From the NCBI GenBank assembly GCA_010909165.1, contig VJWM01000126.1:434001-498000 (forward strand): a stretch of DNA of 64,000 nucleotides, in the 5' to 3' direction. The notes below the pieces were generated by a model. That model was not told the origin of the DNA. It did no database searches and worked only from the letters and a program-made list of their open reading frames with translations. Shown here in pieces: positions 44,461 to 55,612 of this stretch (within the stretch, counting starts at the first letter, position 1; each line of letters opens with the position of its first letter). The DNA comes from Anthoceros angustus (lineage: Eukaryota; Streptophyta; Anthocerotopsida; Anthocerotales; Anthocerotaceae). A program made the translations under genes and the position numbers.

Positions 44461-46973
44461 TAAGGGATGGCCGAGAAGACCTGGAGGTGAAGCCACCCGA
44501 GCGCATGGTACTCCTCCGTGAGCAGCTGAGGGAGCCCAGTGAGGCGAAGGAAGGCCAAGCTCGATTGAGGAAGGAAACGCCGGAGGCGGAGAGGGAGGTC
44601 CGTCCATCCGCAAGGACTGACAAATTCCTTCACCGGAGGAACCGGCAGCCAAGGAGGCCCAAGCGGGCGGAGGACCTCGCAGCAGAGGCGAGCGCAGCAG
44701 AAGCGTGAGGACGGGCGCAAGCGTAACGGGCGCGGATCTCGGAGGCAGACCGACCAGAGCCAAGCCGAGAGGCCTGTGAAGGTGGCCAAGGAGGCGGAGG
44801 CCACGGCGGCCGATCGCGATCACTATCGGATCGGAACCGTGGAGGGAGGCCGAGAGAGCCACGCCAATCAAGGCCGAGCAAGTGGTCATGGAGCAAGCAC
44901 GGTCGAGCCGTGAGGAGGCACTGGAGGCCAGCACCCGGGAGATTGGGGACCCTGTGGTGCAGGAGGTAGAAGGGCGGCAGAGCCGGAGGACAAGAAGGAC
45001 ACCTTGGAGTTGCAACCCAAGATGCATCGGAAAGCAGGGGTTCTCAACGAGAGAATCCAAGACTTCGAGCGAGAGGTAGAACGCCCAGCCCGCTTGAAGA
45101 CGGAGGAGAATAGGCGACGGCAAGGAGTTCGACGCCGCAAGGTTGCGAGGATGTGGAGGAAGCCGAGCCTGACGGGATACCGCCCGGAGAAGGAAGTGGA
45201 GGACCTCCGGAAAGAATAGACGGAGGGAAGAAAGCACGGAGGAGGCTACAGCTTGCTCGTCCGGCTGGTGGAAGAAGGGAGCTCACCCATGGCCCGCAAA
45301 TCGAGCCGGAACAACGACGGGAGGAGGAGAACGCCGAGCAGTCAAGGTTGCAAGAGGTAACGGAGGGCCTTGACGGCCTCAAGGGAGTCCGCCCCACATA
45401 CCGTAAGCTTGGCCACACGGAGACGGGCGATGCCGCTGCCGGAGCACCTCTGGAGGAGGGAGTACCGGGTGCTCCGGGCTCATGTAGAGGAGGCGATTCA
45501 GCAAGTCGATTCCGACTTCGCCTACTACCACGCAGAGCTCCTCAAGGCTCTGGAGGTCCTGCGCCACCCTAGGCAGGAGGGTGGACTTCCAGAAGGGATG
45601 GAAGGAGGAGCGAGAGAGGACGGACCCGGGGACAGCACAACCGCGGGAGTCCTAGGAGCGCTGTTTGACGACGGCAGCAGCGAGGAGAGCAGCGGGAGGA
45701 ACCGGGAGGAGGAAGGGTCGCCACACCGGAGGTAAGCACTCGGCACCCTCGCATGGAAGGACGAGGGGAGGATCTTGGAGAGGAAGGGGAAAGGGTGCAA
45801 CCGGGCATTCGGGAACCAAGGGAGGGCTTGAGATGAACCCTGACTAGCCCGTGAGGAGGCATGCCCAGAGTCGAGGGTCCTGACTTTGTCCCGACTGAGG
45901 AAAGGCCGATCCCGAGGTCCGCCTCAAGGAAGTCCGACTTAGGGATCCAGACTCAGTGACGATCCGACCCGAGGTCCGACCCTGTGGAAGGGTTGTAAGA
46001 CCGACCTGAGGCAAGTCCGAGGACCGACCCGAAGAAGGCCGGGCCTGTGGAGACCGACCTGAGGGAAGACTGACCTAGAGGGACCGAGTCAGACAGGTCC
46101 CGAGGTCCAAACTCGGGAGTGGGGAGAGCCACCACCACCAACCCCAAGCAGATCCACTTGAGGCCCATCGCAGGGCCCGCCAGAGAGAAGAGGGAGGACG
46201 AGGAAGACTGGTGATCGCTGCTGTCGCCGCCGCCACGGGCGCACCGATGCACTCTGAAGAGGAAGGGGTCTACCGCGATCATCCGATTGCGCGCCTGCAA
46301 TGGCTGTGGCTCGCTTTGGGCCGGCCAAGAAGGAATCATCCCCACCACCGACGGCGATAGGCGAATAGGGAGGATAGTAGTTAGGCACACCGAAATGGGC
46401 CTCACCGTAATAGAGGTGTAATAAAGGCCGACCTTCGCGTAGTATAAGAGGGCTAAGGCTCAATAAATCATCTTTCTTGGTGTTGATGCCGCTCTGCACC
46501 TTTGTGTGTCTTCTGCTAACGTGAGTCCCGAGTCACCGAAAGGTGCACGATGCCCCGGGAGATTGATCGTGTGGTCCCGTGACGGACCTAACGTGTGTGG
46601 TGTGGAAGGGTGATCGTGACCCGTGCTCGCCCGGAGCCGCGACCCAAAGACCGAACGGACCGAACGTGAGCCGGAGGAACTCCGGAGGGGCAGAGCCCTG
46701 AGAGGCCCGCGAACGACGGAGGAGGTCCGGGTAACCCGCGCTTTTCTAAGACCGATGTAGCGAGTGGAGAGAGGAAAGGACCGAAGTGTGAGTGACGAAT
46801 GTGAACGACACGGACGCGAACGGTCTCAAACGCTACACCGGCCCAGACGGTGAACGCTGAGTAGTTAGCGATGTGTGTTGAGGCCGAACGAGCGAAGTGA
46901 GGTAAGAATCACCAAACGCGTAAACGGAGCCTATCATTCCCTTTGGGAACGGACTTCTTCCTACAACGACACG
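44461..46973 (+). mobile_element. E3 element, plus-strand copy
   Basis: Coding-like, Arg/Glu-rich sequence at 44490-45840 (ERMVLLREQLREPSEAKEGQ, NERIQDFEREVERPARLKTE) suggests a charged coiled-coil product but is broken. A repeat-rich U3-like part (45880-46110), a TATA-like gtataagagg near 46441, an aataaa near 46463 and an LTR-type end cctacaacgacac at about 46958-46971 follow, then attgcggcgcgccgg, similar to a primer site. So the coding-like part seems to lie inside or just before an LTR. From 45525 on, the element belongs to the tandem duplication. Family is unknown; LTR nature is inferred. Confidence 0.5.
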
Positions 46974-47990
46974 GATTGCGGCGCGCCGGCTATCACGAAA
47001 GTCGCGCCACACCATCCTCTCGAGTGAACTGCCCTTGTATTTCATCTTGTTTTCCGCCATTGCCCAACGAAACTTCTCCTCAAACTGCAAGGGACGTGCT
47101 TCCATGTTTTCCCGTGAAGACATCGTTTACTTGGTGTGAACTCAAGCTCCATTCTTGCTCTCCGCCCAATCGCCGAATCACCCCTTGTGATTGGCGTTGT
47201 CTCGTATTGTTCGGTCCTCTTGAATGGCGAGTAGTAGACGCCGTGCACCTCCGATCGAAGATGACGCAGTGTCCTTTCGCCACCCACGATCTCAGGAACA
47301 CCATCAATGGTTACTTCTCCTATGCCTGACCACTGCACGGATGTTGTCAAAGGGCAAATTGTTTCCACCGTTAGCCCAACCAGCTAGCCAGAAAAGTACA
47401 TCCACTGCCTCTATCCACAAACGGCTCCATTTATGCGTGCTCTTCTCCGCATAATTTCGCTAACTCGAATCGTGAAACTACCACACCTAAATCGGTATAA
47501 TCAATGGCGTAATTCACCCATCGAAAAACATCGCCTATCTCTTAGTGCCCTGCAACACCCAACCTTCTCGGATCGCACTGTCTGGTTGGATGGTGGACGA
47601 CTTCCGCCTCTTCCTCCAATCTCCAACACGCCACGCCTCCTCCAAGACTGTATCTTAGTCCCCAACAAGAGGGATTGTTGATGTGGTGAAACTGGGATGG
47701 AAATTTCTCCCAACTCGGTAATGCAACAAACCACAAGAACCTCTAGGAGACAAAGACACGAGGACGGCATGGCTGTCTATTAGAACAAGACAAACATCAA
47801 CAATCCAAGAATTCATGGTGGTGCCCACATATATAGGCAAAATCCCAGAGTTCTCGATAGTGTCCAGTATCGATGGTGGGCACTTTATAATCCTACTTTC
47901 CTTGGCCTTGAAATAATATTTTATGTGTTTAATTATTCGCCTTTTCCTTGATATAGATTGCATGCGCCATGATACATCACACGCCATCCT
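46974..47990 (-). other. Block of unknown origin, minus-strand coding traces (unit 1)
   Basis: The block follows the E3 LTR end. On the minus strand, pieces such as FEEKFRWAMAENKMKY, SLSSHQVND-like and MNSWIVDVCLVLIDSHAVLV can be read in changing frames; in unit 2 the pieces are longer (ELEFTPSKNDVFTGKHGSTS, NIRAVVGIGEVTIDGVPEIV). It may be gag or another coding part of a minus-strand retroelement. No family was recognised. Confidence 0.35.
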
Positions 47991-48325
47991 TCATCTCCAT
48001 ACGCATGCATACATGGCACACATGCATATATACATGTGTGGCCATCCATGGGCCATGTACATGACATCATCACACTTCAAGATCGTGGCTTATGCGAGAT
48101 GCTCTAGTCGATATCTAGTCATGCATTCGGGGCTTATGCGGGATGCTCTAGTCGATCCCATAGAGTCTTAAGTGCTGCTTCCCATACAAAGACATGACAC
48201 GGGCCCAAGACTGGGAAGGTGATAAAATTACGGACATGGAAACTTTATAAATATGCAAAGATTGGGAAGTCCCTTTACACTGATTGGGTGAGGAACAGCC
48301 CAATGGAGGGACCTAGGCCAAGGAG
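47990..48325. other. Spacer with CATG/ATGCAT-rich stretch
   Basis: A dense run of catg, atgcat and tacatg words at 47998-48068 is repeated in unit 2 (56686-56760). No gene is seen. The rest is non-coding sequence up to the MITE. Confidence 0.5.
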
Positions 48326-48757
48326 CACGGTGTCATTTTGACCCTGTCCCAAGCTTGGTCCCGATCCCGGCATGTGTTAAAAAAAACATGGGATCGGAGG
48401 TTCTTCAGGAGTCCGGTCCCCAACCCTCGGTCCCCTATTACTCTCGGGGACCGAGGATTCATAAAAGGTCCGGTTCAAAATTAGTAAATTACTTAATTTT
48501 ATATCCAAGGATTTATATTTATTATGGACACATGGACCCATCTTATCATGGACGCAGACTGCAGTCCGCTGGCTGGGCTGCAGTCTGCGGACTCCAGTCT
48601 GCAGTCTTTTAGATTATTATTTATAAATTATTTATTTAATATTTATTATATTTAGTGACCAAGGGTCGCAAAAGGCACAGTCCTCCTCGGTCCGGGACCG
48701 AGCGTAGCAGCTAGGCGGTCCAGGGACTGAGATAATACTCGGTCAAAATGACACACT
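48326..48757. mobile_element. Mutator-like MITE, unit 1 copy
   Basis: 432 bp with terminal inverted repeats sharing TGTCATTTTGACC (left CACGG..., right end GGTCAAAATGACACACT) and a 9-bp target duplication gccaaggag at 48317-48325 and 48758-48766. A 9-bp duplication points to the Mutator superfamily. It has no coding capacity. A perfect 11-bp hairpin (48425-48435 with 48446-48456) and ctgcagtc repeats lie inside. Confidence 0.85.
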
Positions 48758-49072
48758 GCCAAGGAGGACTAGTCCTCGCTAGATCCAAATGTGTATGCAT
48801 TGTTTCAAACTCCACGCGTATGCGCATTCGGACACTCTCCAGATATTAGGATATCCTTCACGGAGCTCATAACCGTCCTGCGAATTTCAGATTTTCTGAG
48901 AATTATTTATCGTGGACGACACTTGGTTTCCAGCAATGTGTGGCGGTGAGCCTCGGCGCACTTCCTTCCCTGGTAAAACACTAGCACCTGCAAACAACCA
49001 GCGTTAACGGATCTCATGGTGATCGATTGAAGCTGGTATGCTGCCATCGCCAGGTGAGCGTTGGTAGGTTTC

Positions 49073-52000
49073 TTAGCAGCAATCTAAGGGATCGAATGCT
49101 CCCTGAGGTACAGACGGAGAATCACACGAATCTATCATGCTGCTGTCATCAGCCAATGCTCCAAGCAAGGACATGGGATACCGCTCAATCGGGTCAGCAG
49201 GAACAGAAAACGATCCAAGCTCGTTGCAACGCAAGGCGCTTGGAGTGGACTGGAAGTCGGGTCGGTGCCAGACGGCTTGCAGCTCCTGCCATACCTCCCT
49301 CATGCTCGGCCTGTCGTCCGAGCTGAACTGCACATTGGACAGCCAGCATCGCCACGCTCAAGATGGACTGCTTTCCGACGGCGGTTTGGAAAGTGTCGTG
49401 GAGAGCGGGATCGATCAGCTGCTGGATGTCACCATCGAATGAATGAGCGGAACTGCCAGGTTGATGAGACTGCCTTTGGCGCCCTCGCCTCTGTTCCGAT
49501 CCACTGCAGGCTGCGAGGTGATGAGCTCCAGCAACACCACACCAAAGGGACACATCGCTCTTTCCCGTCAGCTTGGAGTTCACGCAGCTCTCGGGATCCA
49601 TGTAGCCGAACGTCCCTTGGAGCGTGAGAGCCGTGATGTGAGTTGCATCCAGGGCCGGTGCAAGCTTGGAGATTCCGAAGTCTGCTACCTTGGCATTTAG
49701 GTTCTCGTCCAGCAGGATGTTGGCTGACTTCACGTCCAGATGGTAGATAGGAGGGTTGGCCGCAGAATGGATGTAGGCCAAAGCATCTGCCGTTTGAAGT
49801 GCAATCTTGAGGCGCTGTCTCCATGTTAAGGGCCCGGATTGGCTTGTTCTCTGGTGTCCCCGGAGGTGCTCCTCGAGCGTGCCGTTGGGAACGTACTCGA
49901 ACACCAGGAGAGCCACTTCGTTGGCGAAGCAGCAGCCGAGAAGTTTGACCAGGTTCCGGTGATGGACCTGCGACAGGATCCTGACTTCGTTGAGGAACTG
50001 TTGCCTGTCCACCTGGGATCCTTCCGCTTGCTCTTCTTGATTGCTACCTTCTTGCCATCATCCAGCAAGCCTTGGTAAACAGTTCCGAATCCACCTACTC
50101 TATCTGGCAACTCTCGGAAGTTGGCTGGCTCTCTTCAGTTCTCTGAACGACATCAGAGTGGTGGCTGTGTCCTTGCAGTTATCCCTCAACTCCAACAGGT
50201 CTGTGTCCTTCTGATGCCTCTTGAAATAGATCCTCCACCGCCAGCAAAGGGCAAGGCAGCATCCAGCTATGATGAGCGCAGAGGCATCCAGAACAGCCAG
50301 AAGCTGCCATGGTTTAATGCCTCGACTCTTGGGGCCTGCATGACACATGAATGTCATCAGAAATCAAGTCAGCCACCAGCTTCAATGCCATGTCCGAAAA
50401 TGAAGTGTGAGATCCATACCTGAGGCTGGGTGTCGGCAATCTGGTAAAGTGGGACTTCCACAAAGTCCTGGATTACCATGGAAGAGCAGCGTGACATTAT
50501 CAGGGAGGCGGGGAGTGGTCCCGTGAGGTTGTTGTTGGAAATATCAAGAACCGTTAGGTTAAGCATCTCGCTGAATCCATTCAGGATCTGCCCCACAAGT
50601 GGTTGTTGGATAAGTTCACCAACTTCAGGGAAGGCATAAAGGTTTTCGTGAACACATCAGCTGATATCTGCCCTGTCAAGTTGCTGTTGCTCAGATCCAG
50701 GACCTCCAAGAGCGGCAATTTTCCGATGGACGAAGGCAGACTGCCTATATAATAGTTGCTGCTTAACCGAAGCTCCCTCAAGCTGACATGAGTCTCCAAG
50801 ATGACCTGCAGGGTGTGACGTTCATTGTCAGAGCTCAAGTTGAGAAAGTTGTTGCTCATGTCCAACACTTCCAAGCTCTGCCAGTGCCCAGGCCCTGCTG
50901 GAATGTCTCCAGAGAAGTGATTGTTTGCTAGTCGCAGTTCTCTCAAGCTGGACAGCTGATGTAACCACATCTGGCTTATATCTCCAGACAACTGGTTATT
51001 GTGAAGCCACAGCTGTTGCAGCCTGTCCTTCAGATTTTCTGCCAACTCTCCTGGAATAGGGCCTTCCAGCAAGTTGTAGCTGAGGTCTAGGATTTCCACA
51101 CTTGCCCAGCCGGCATTTGTCAGTGGAATTTTTCCGGTAAAACGGTTGCCGGAGAGTCGTACTCCCTTCACGCTTGCTGGGATGCCAAAGTCTTGCAGGT
51201 TTCCAGACAGGCGGTTGTTATGGAGCCACAGTTGCTCCAATCCTCTTCCGAAAACGAATTTGTAAGTAAGGTCGCCCTCTAGCATATTGTTACTCAAGTC
51301 CAGTACGACCTGCTCGTTGGAGAAGCCACGGACGGGAATCCTTCCCGAGATGGAATTACCTGATACATTTAAGTATGTCAGGCTGGTCAGGGGACCCGCT
51401 TCTAGCAAGTCAGCAGGGATGCTACCATTGAGCTTATTGCAGGCGAGATCGACCACTTCTGTGTTGTTATTCCAGGTCCCAGGAGGAATCTCACCGGTGA
51501 GCAGGTTGGAAGCAAGATTCAGGAATGCGAGACTGGGCATGTGGGCAAGCCCAGACGGCACGGTGCCCTCTAGTAAATTGGAAGACAGGTCCAAGTACTT
51601 GAGGTTCCTCGAACCCCTCAAACCGGGAGCTCTTCCTGTCAGCCTGTTGTTATTGAGAAACAGCGACACCAGGTGAGTAAAATTTGCCAGGTCTGGAATT
51701 TCTCCAGAAAGTTTGTTGCCCCCAACATGCAGCTCCTGGAGATGGTAGAGACCTCTCAGCCAAGAAATGTTACCACTGAGAGAATTTTGTTGAGCATAAA
51801 AAATTGTAGGCTCGGGAGGTGAGCGATATTGGCAGGAATGCTGCCTGTCAGATTGTTAGCCCCAGATTCAGCTGAATCAAGGTCTTGGCATTCATGATCT
51901 CTCCAGGGATGCCACCAGAAAATCATTGCCAGACAAATCCAGATACTCGATGCTCCAGAGAACCAAGAACACTCGGCAGACTGCCGGAGAGGCCCTCACC

Positions 52001-52239
52001 CTGGAGTTGTAGGCTGGAGACGTTCCCAGCGCTGTTGCATACTACTCCATACCAGGCACAGGATTCTCTGTGCTGTCATTCCAGCTGCTGAGAATCCCTG
52101 CACCATCCACAATTTGCTCCTTCATTTGCAGCAAGATCAGACCATCCAAGGTCAACCCCTTGATTCCGCTGGACAGGTGCGAGAACAGAACGCAGAACAG
52201 CCAAAGATTGGGCAGTACCAAACACCTTCCTGCACACAT
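49073..52239 (-). pseudogene. LRR receptor-like kinase B, with several frameshifts
   Basis: Same architecture as kinases A and C: signal peptide from the ATG at 52239 (MCAGRCLVLPNLWLFCVLFS), LRR N-cap, about twenty LRRs, an intron before the transmembrane helix and a non-RD kinase (HLDVKSANILL). The C-terminal tail is the longest of the three and ends AFDPLDCC before TAA at 49073-49075. Single-base losses relative to C occur at runs (cacaggatt against cacagggatt near 52060; gaaaatc against gaaaaatc near 51920; aaaaaattg against aaaaaaattg near 51800), plus losses in the kinase (near 50100-50130). The shared last-LRR frameshift is at 50594-50607. Because the losses sit in homopolymers, some may be sequence errors; the gene may be intact in the plant. 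Confidence 0.75.
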
Positions 52240-52438
52240 CTTGATCGCCAAAGAAGATTAAATAAATGCACAAGACATAGTCTCCAAACGTATATAATCA
52301 ATAAAAGAGTATGGAAAATGATATAGCTGGTTCTTCAATTGCTTTCTTAAATGTTAAAAACACAGAGTAATATTACAATATTAGTTCAAAATTTGATACC
52401 TTTTGGCCTGAACAAGCTTCGAGGCATGCTGACTTTTA

Positions 52439-52551
52439 GGAGATTGTGCATGTGGTTTCACAAACAAGAGAACAAGACCAAAAGGCACTCGTTTCCCTGT
52501 TATGATTCCGGTATGCTCATATTCTTGTATAAACCAAGGAATGTATTTTAA
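52439..52551. promoter_or_regulatory. Conserved upstream block of kinase B
   Basis: ggagattgtgca, tcacaaacaagag, ggcactcgtttcc and ttatgattccggtatgctca lie 200 bp upstream of the kinase B start. The block is identical in kinase C and recognisable, in duplicate, in kinase A. Confidence 0.5.
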
Positions 52552-53382
52552 GCTTTTTATGAACGTTTTATATTCCATATGTAGCATATTTTAGTTCATC
52601 TATAATTTTTTAATTTAATTTTATAATATTTACATTTCAATTTAAATTTTAAATATGTATATTGAATCATATTAAGTTAAAGAAAAATAATTCATATCTA
52701 AATATATTATACAAAATCTCATATTTATATTCATATATAATAAAATAACTTCATTTCCATGATAAATTTTCAGCCATACTGTCATACGGAAGCGGCTTCA
52801 CACTGAGCACACAGATCCAAGCTGTGTTCTTCACCTTCAAAGTGCCCGGAAGAAAACATGAGATTGTGCATTAGGTGTTGAATTTTGAACACTCTTGGCG
52901 CCAAGCCAGCCCAGCAGCTCAGGTGCCAAACGGACACGAAATAGACGCCGTCCATGACTCCTGGCGGCGGCCTGTAAAACGCCGCGCTCCTGTCCTGGCG
53001 AAACCGGCAGCGAAGGTGGGATGGCGAAATTAAAAGCGAATGAAGCAAGTGTCTCGGAAGCAGGCGACTGTACCATCCATATATCATCGCAACATTTGAT
53101 TGGAGAACCCAGTCCGGACCCGGAGGAAGGCCGGACCAAATTCCTTCAGTGGAGGAAGCCACCGGGCGCATGGTACTCCTCCGGGAGGCGGTTGGAGGAA
53201 GGCTGCTGTAAATCCATGGTATTTTGCCTCCTTCCTCAAGCCATCGTCTCCGGATCGTCTTCGTCGAAGTGTTTAACAGCTTCGTCCCCAGATAGATACA
53301 ACTTTTGAGCCTGCACAGAAATGGCCATGGTTCGGATTGCCATGCTCACGTGCTGCGGCTCACCCCTTGACCCTGAGCGGAA
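52552..53382. other. Divergent intergenic region between kinase B and expansin copy 1
   Basis: The very AT-rich part 52552-52790 has no gene. In 52790-53300 short frames are open on both strands, but none is recognised. Bases 53112-53203 differ completely from unit 2 and resemble E3 sequence (see findings). Expansin 5' exons would be expected here but could not be found. Confidence 0.45.
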
Positions 53383-54119
53383 TTGTGCCGAGATGGGCTG
53401 GCCAGATGCGGGGAATGCTGCCAGGTGAAGTGCACCAACGACGGATGCAACGACACGCCCACCACTGTCGTGATGACGGATCAGTGCCCGGGTGGCGTGG
53501 GAAGCCCCATTTCGATCTCAGCGGCTCTGCATTCGAAACCTCGCTGCCGCCGGCCGATCGTCTGACCTCGTCACGCTGGGCGGGTCCCGGCTGCTCCGGA
53601 TACATCCCTGAGGCTGTAATGACAATGCAATGCTTCGAATAGACGATGGCATGGATGCGTTGCGCGCAGGGTGCCTTGCTCCTACGGTTCCCAGACTGTG
53701 GCATTCGACATGGACGCGAATTGCAATCCCAATTGGGTCGCCTTCGTGGTCGAGTTTCAAGCAGGCGATGGAGATCTCCACTCTGTCGAACTCAAGGTTA
53801 GGAAAAGCTATGCATGGTGTCTCGGTTTTGGACACTGTTGATTACTCTTGGATGGCATTGGCTTTCATGAGTTGAAACCAGCCACAAGATCTCACATGTG
53901 GTGAATGTTGGGGTGGCAGGATGCGTCTTCAGCTTGGCAGGCAGTGAGTCACAATTGGGGAGCCAACTGGCAATTCTTCGGGAGCCTTAACGGCCCCGTT
54001 TCTGTTCGGCTCAAATCCCTCCAATACTGCCGACCAAGTGCTGGTTGCCAAGGATGCCATTCCAGCTGACTGGACACCTGGCCACACCTACCAATACCAA
54101 GACCAGTTTAGCTACTAGG
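53383..54119 (+). pseudogene. Expansin (beta-like), copy 1, N-terminally incomplete with frame breaks
   Basis: Expansins loosen plant cell walls without hydrolysis. Visible pieces: RDGLARCGECCQVKC, TPTTVVMTDQCPGG and HFDLSGSAFE (the HFD motif) from domain 1; VPCSYGSQTVAFDMDANCNP and NWVAFVVEFQAGDGDLHSVE; then, after an intron (acceptor ggtggcag near 53920), domain 2 with WQAVSHNWGANWQFFGSLNG, PVSVRLKS, QVLVAKDAIPADWTPG and the end YQYQDQFSY, stop 54117-54119. One-base shifts near 53493 (after PGG) and 54025 (after RLKS) break the frame and are shared with copy 2. No signal peptide or first exon was found. It is either a pseudogene or damaged by sequence errors. Confidence 0.72.
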
Positions 54120-54170
54120 AAAATTTGATGCACCGCACATTTGGGTCGGGTCCTGCATCCAGTGCGCCCA

Positions 54171-55612
54171 CTACCACGCAGAGCTCAAGGCTCTGGAGGT
54201 CTGCGCCACCCTAGGCGGGAGGTGGACTTCGGAAGGATGGAAGGAGGAGGCGGAGGAGGAAGGCCGGACCCGGAGGAAGAAAGCCTTTGGAGGAGGCGGA
54301 GGAGGCAGGAGGAGGCGGAGGAGGAGGCGGAGGAAGGCCGGACCCGGAGGAAGGTCACACCGGGAGGTAAGCACTCAAGACCTCGCATGGAAGGAAGAGG
54401 GAGGATCTTGGAGAGGAAGGGAAGGGTGCAACCGGCATTCGGGAACCAAGGGAGGCTCGATGGATGAACCCGTGACTAGCCGGTGAGGAGGCATGCCCAG
54501 AGCGAGGTCGGACTTTGTCCGGACCCGGAGGAAGGCCGGACCCGAGGTCCCTCAAGGAAGTCCGACTTAGGGATCCAGACTCAGTGACGAATGACCCGAG
54601 GAAGGTTGGGTCAGGAGGACCCGGAGGCAAGTCCGGACCAGGGCCGGACTCGAGGCGGCGGAGGCCGGACCCGGAGGAAGGCCGGACCTAGAGGTCCGGA
54701 CTCGGAGTCGAGGCAGTCTGAGGTCCAAACTCGGGAGTGGGAGAGCCACCACACCCCAGCAGATCCAAATTTTGAGGGCCCATCGCAGGGGCCCGCCAGA
54801 GAGAGAAGAGGAGGAGGAGGCGAGGAAGACTTGGTGATCGCTGTCGGGCGCAGCCCCTGGCAGACCCTCGGGAAGAGGAAGGGCCTCGCGGATCATCCGA
54901 TTGCGCGCCAGCCGACAGGCTCTGGGCCGTGCCAAGAAGGAATCGTAATATCCCACACCACCGACCGCGATAGGCGGAATAGGGAGGATAGTAGGCTCGT
55001 TAGGCACACCGAGCCGGGCCCTCGTAATAGAGGTGTAATAAAGGCGCCGACCTTGGTAGTATAAGAGGGCCAAGGCCCAATAAATCATCTTTCTCTTGGT
55101 GTTGATGCTGCTCTGCACCTTTGTGTGTCTTCTTGCTAACGTGAGTCCCGAGTCACCGAAAGGTGCACGGCCTCCGGGAGATTGATCGGGGTCACAGTGG
55201 CGGACCTAACGTGTTGTGGTGTGCAGGGTGATCGGTGACCCGTGCTCGCCCGAGCCACCCAAAGACCGAATCCGATGAACGTGTGAGCCGAGGAACTCGG
55301 GAGGCGTCTGAGCCGGACGGAGGCCGGACCCGGAGGAAGGCCGGACCTAGAGGTCCGGATCAGGTAACCCGCGCCTTTTCCTAAGACCGAAGGAGTGTAG
55401 CGTGAGTGGAGAGGAAAGGGCTGGAAGTGTGGTGGCGAATGTGAACGATACGGACGCTAACGGTCCCTAAGCGTTTGGCCATCTGGGCTGTCACGGTGAG
55501 CGTTGCAGTAGATAGGCGTATGTGTGCGTTGAGGTGAGCGCAAAGTGAGGTAAGAATCACCAAACGCTAAACGGAGCCTATCATTCCCTTGGGAACTTCT
55601 TCCTACAACGAC
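54171..55612 (+). mobile_element. E3 element, copy in unit 2 (starts inside the element)
   Basis: It corresponds to 45525-46973. It carries extra copies of a ccggacccggaggaaggcc phrase at about 54264, 54336, 54520, 54664 and 55327 that are not in unit 1. The LTR-type end is cctacaacgacac near 55600. Confidence 0.6.

Larger units (their letters stand above)
45525..54170. repeat. Tandem duplication, unit 1 (8.65 kb)
   Basis: Unit 1 starts in E3 at ctaccacgcagagctc (45525) and ends after the expansin at agtgcgccca (54170). Unit 2 (54171-62873) repeats the same order. In the non-transposon part (48180-54170 against 56890-62873) the units are almost identical. After unit 2 the sequence runs into unrelated DNA (caatcaaagc), which fixes the outer border. 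Confidence 0.9.

Noticed and set aside
44329-45237. 302-codon minus-strand open frame
   Set aside because: It is opposite to the Arg/Glu-rich E3 coding-like region; Leu/Ser/Pro-rich frames arise automatically on the other strand.
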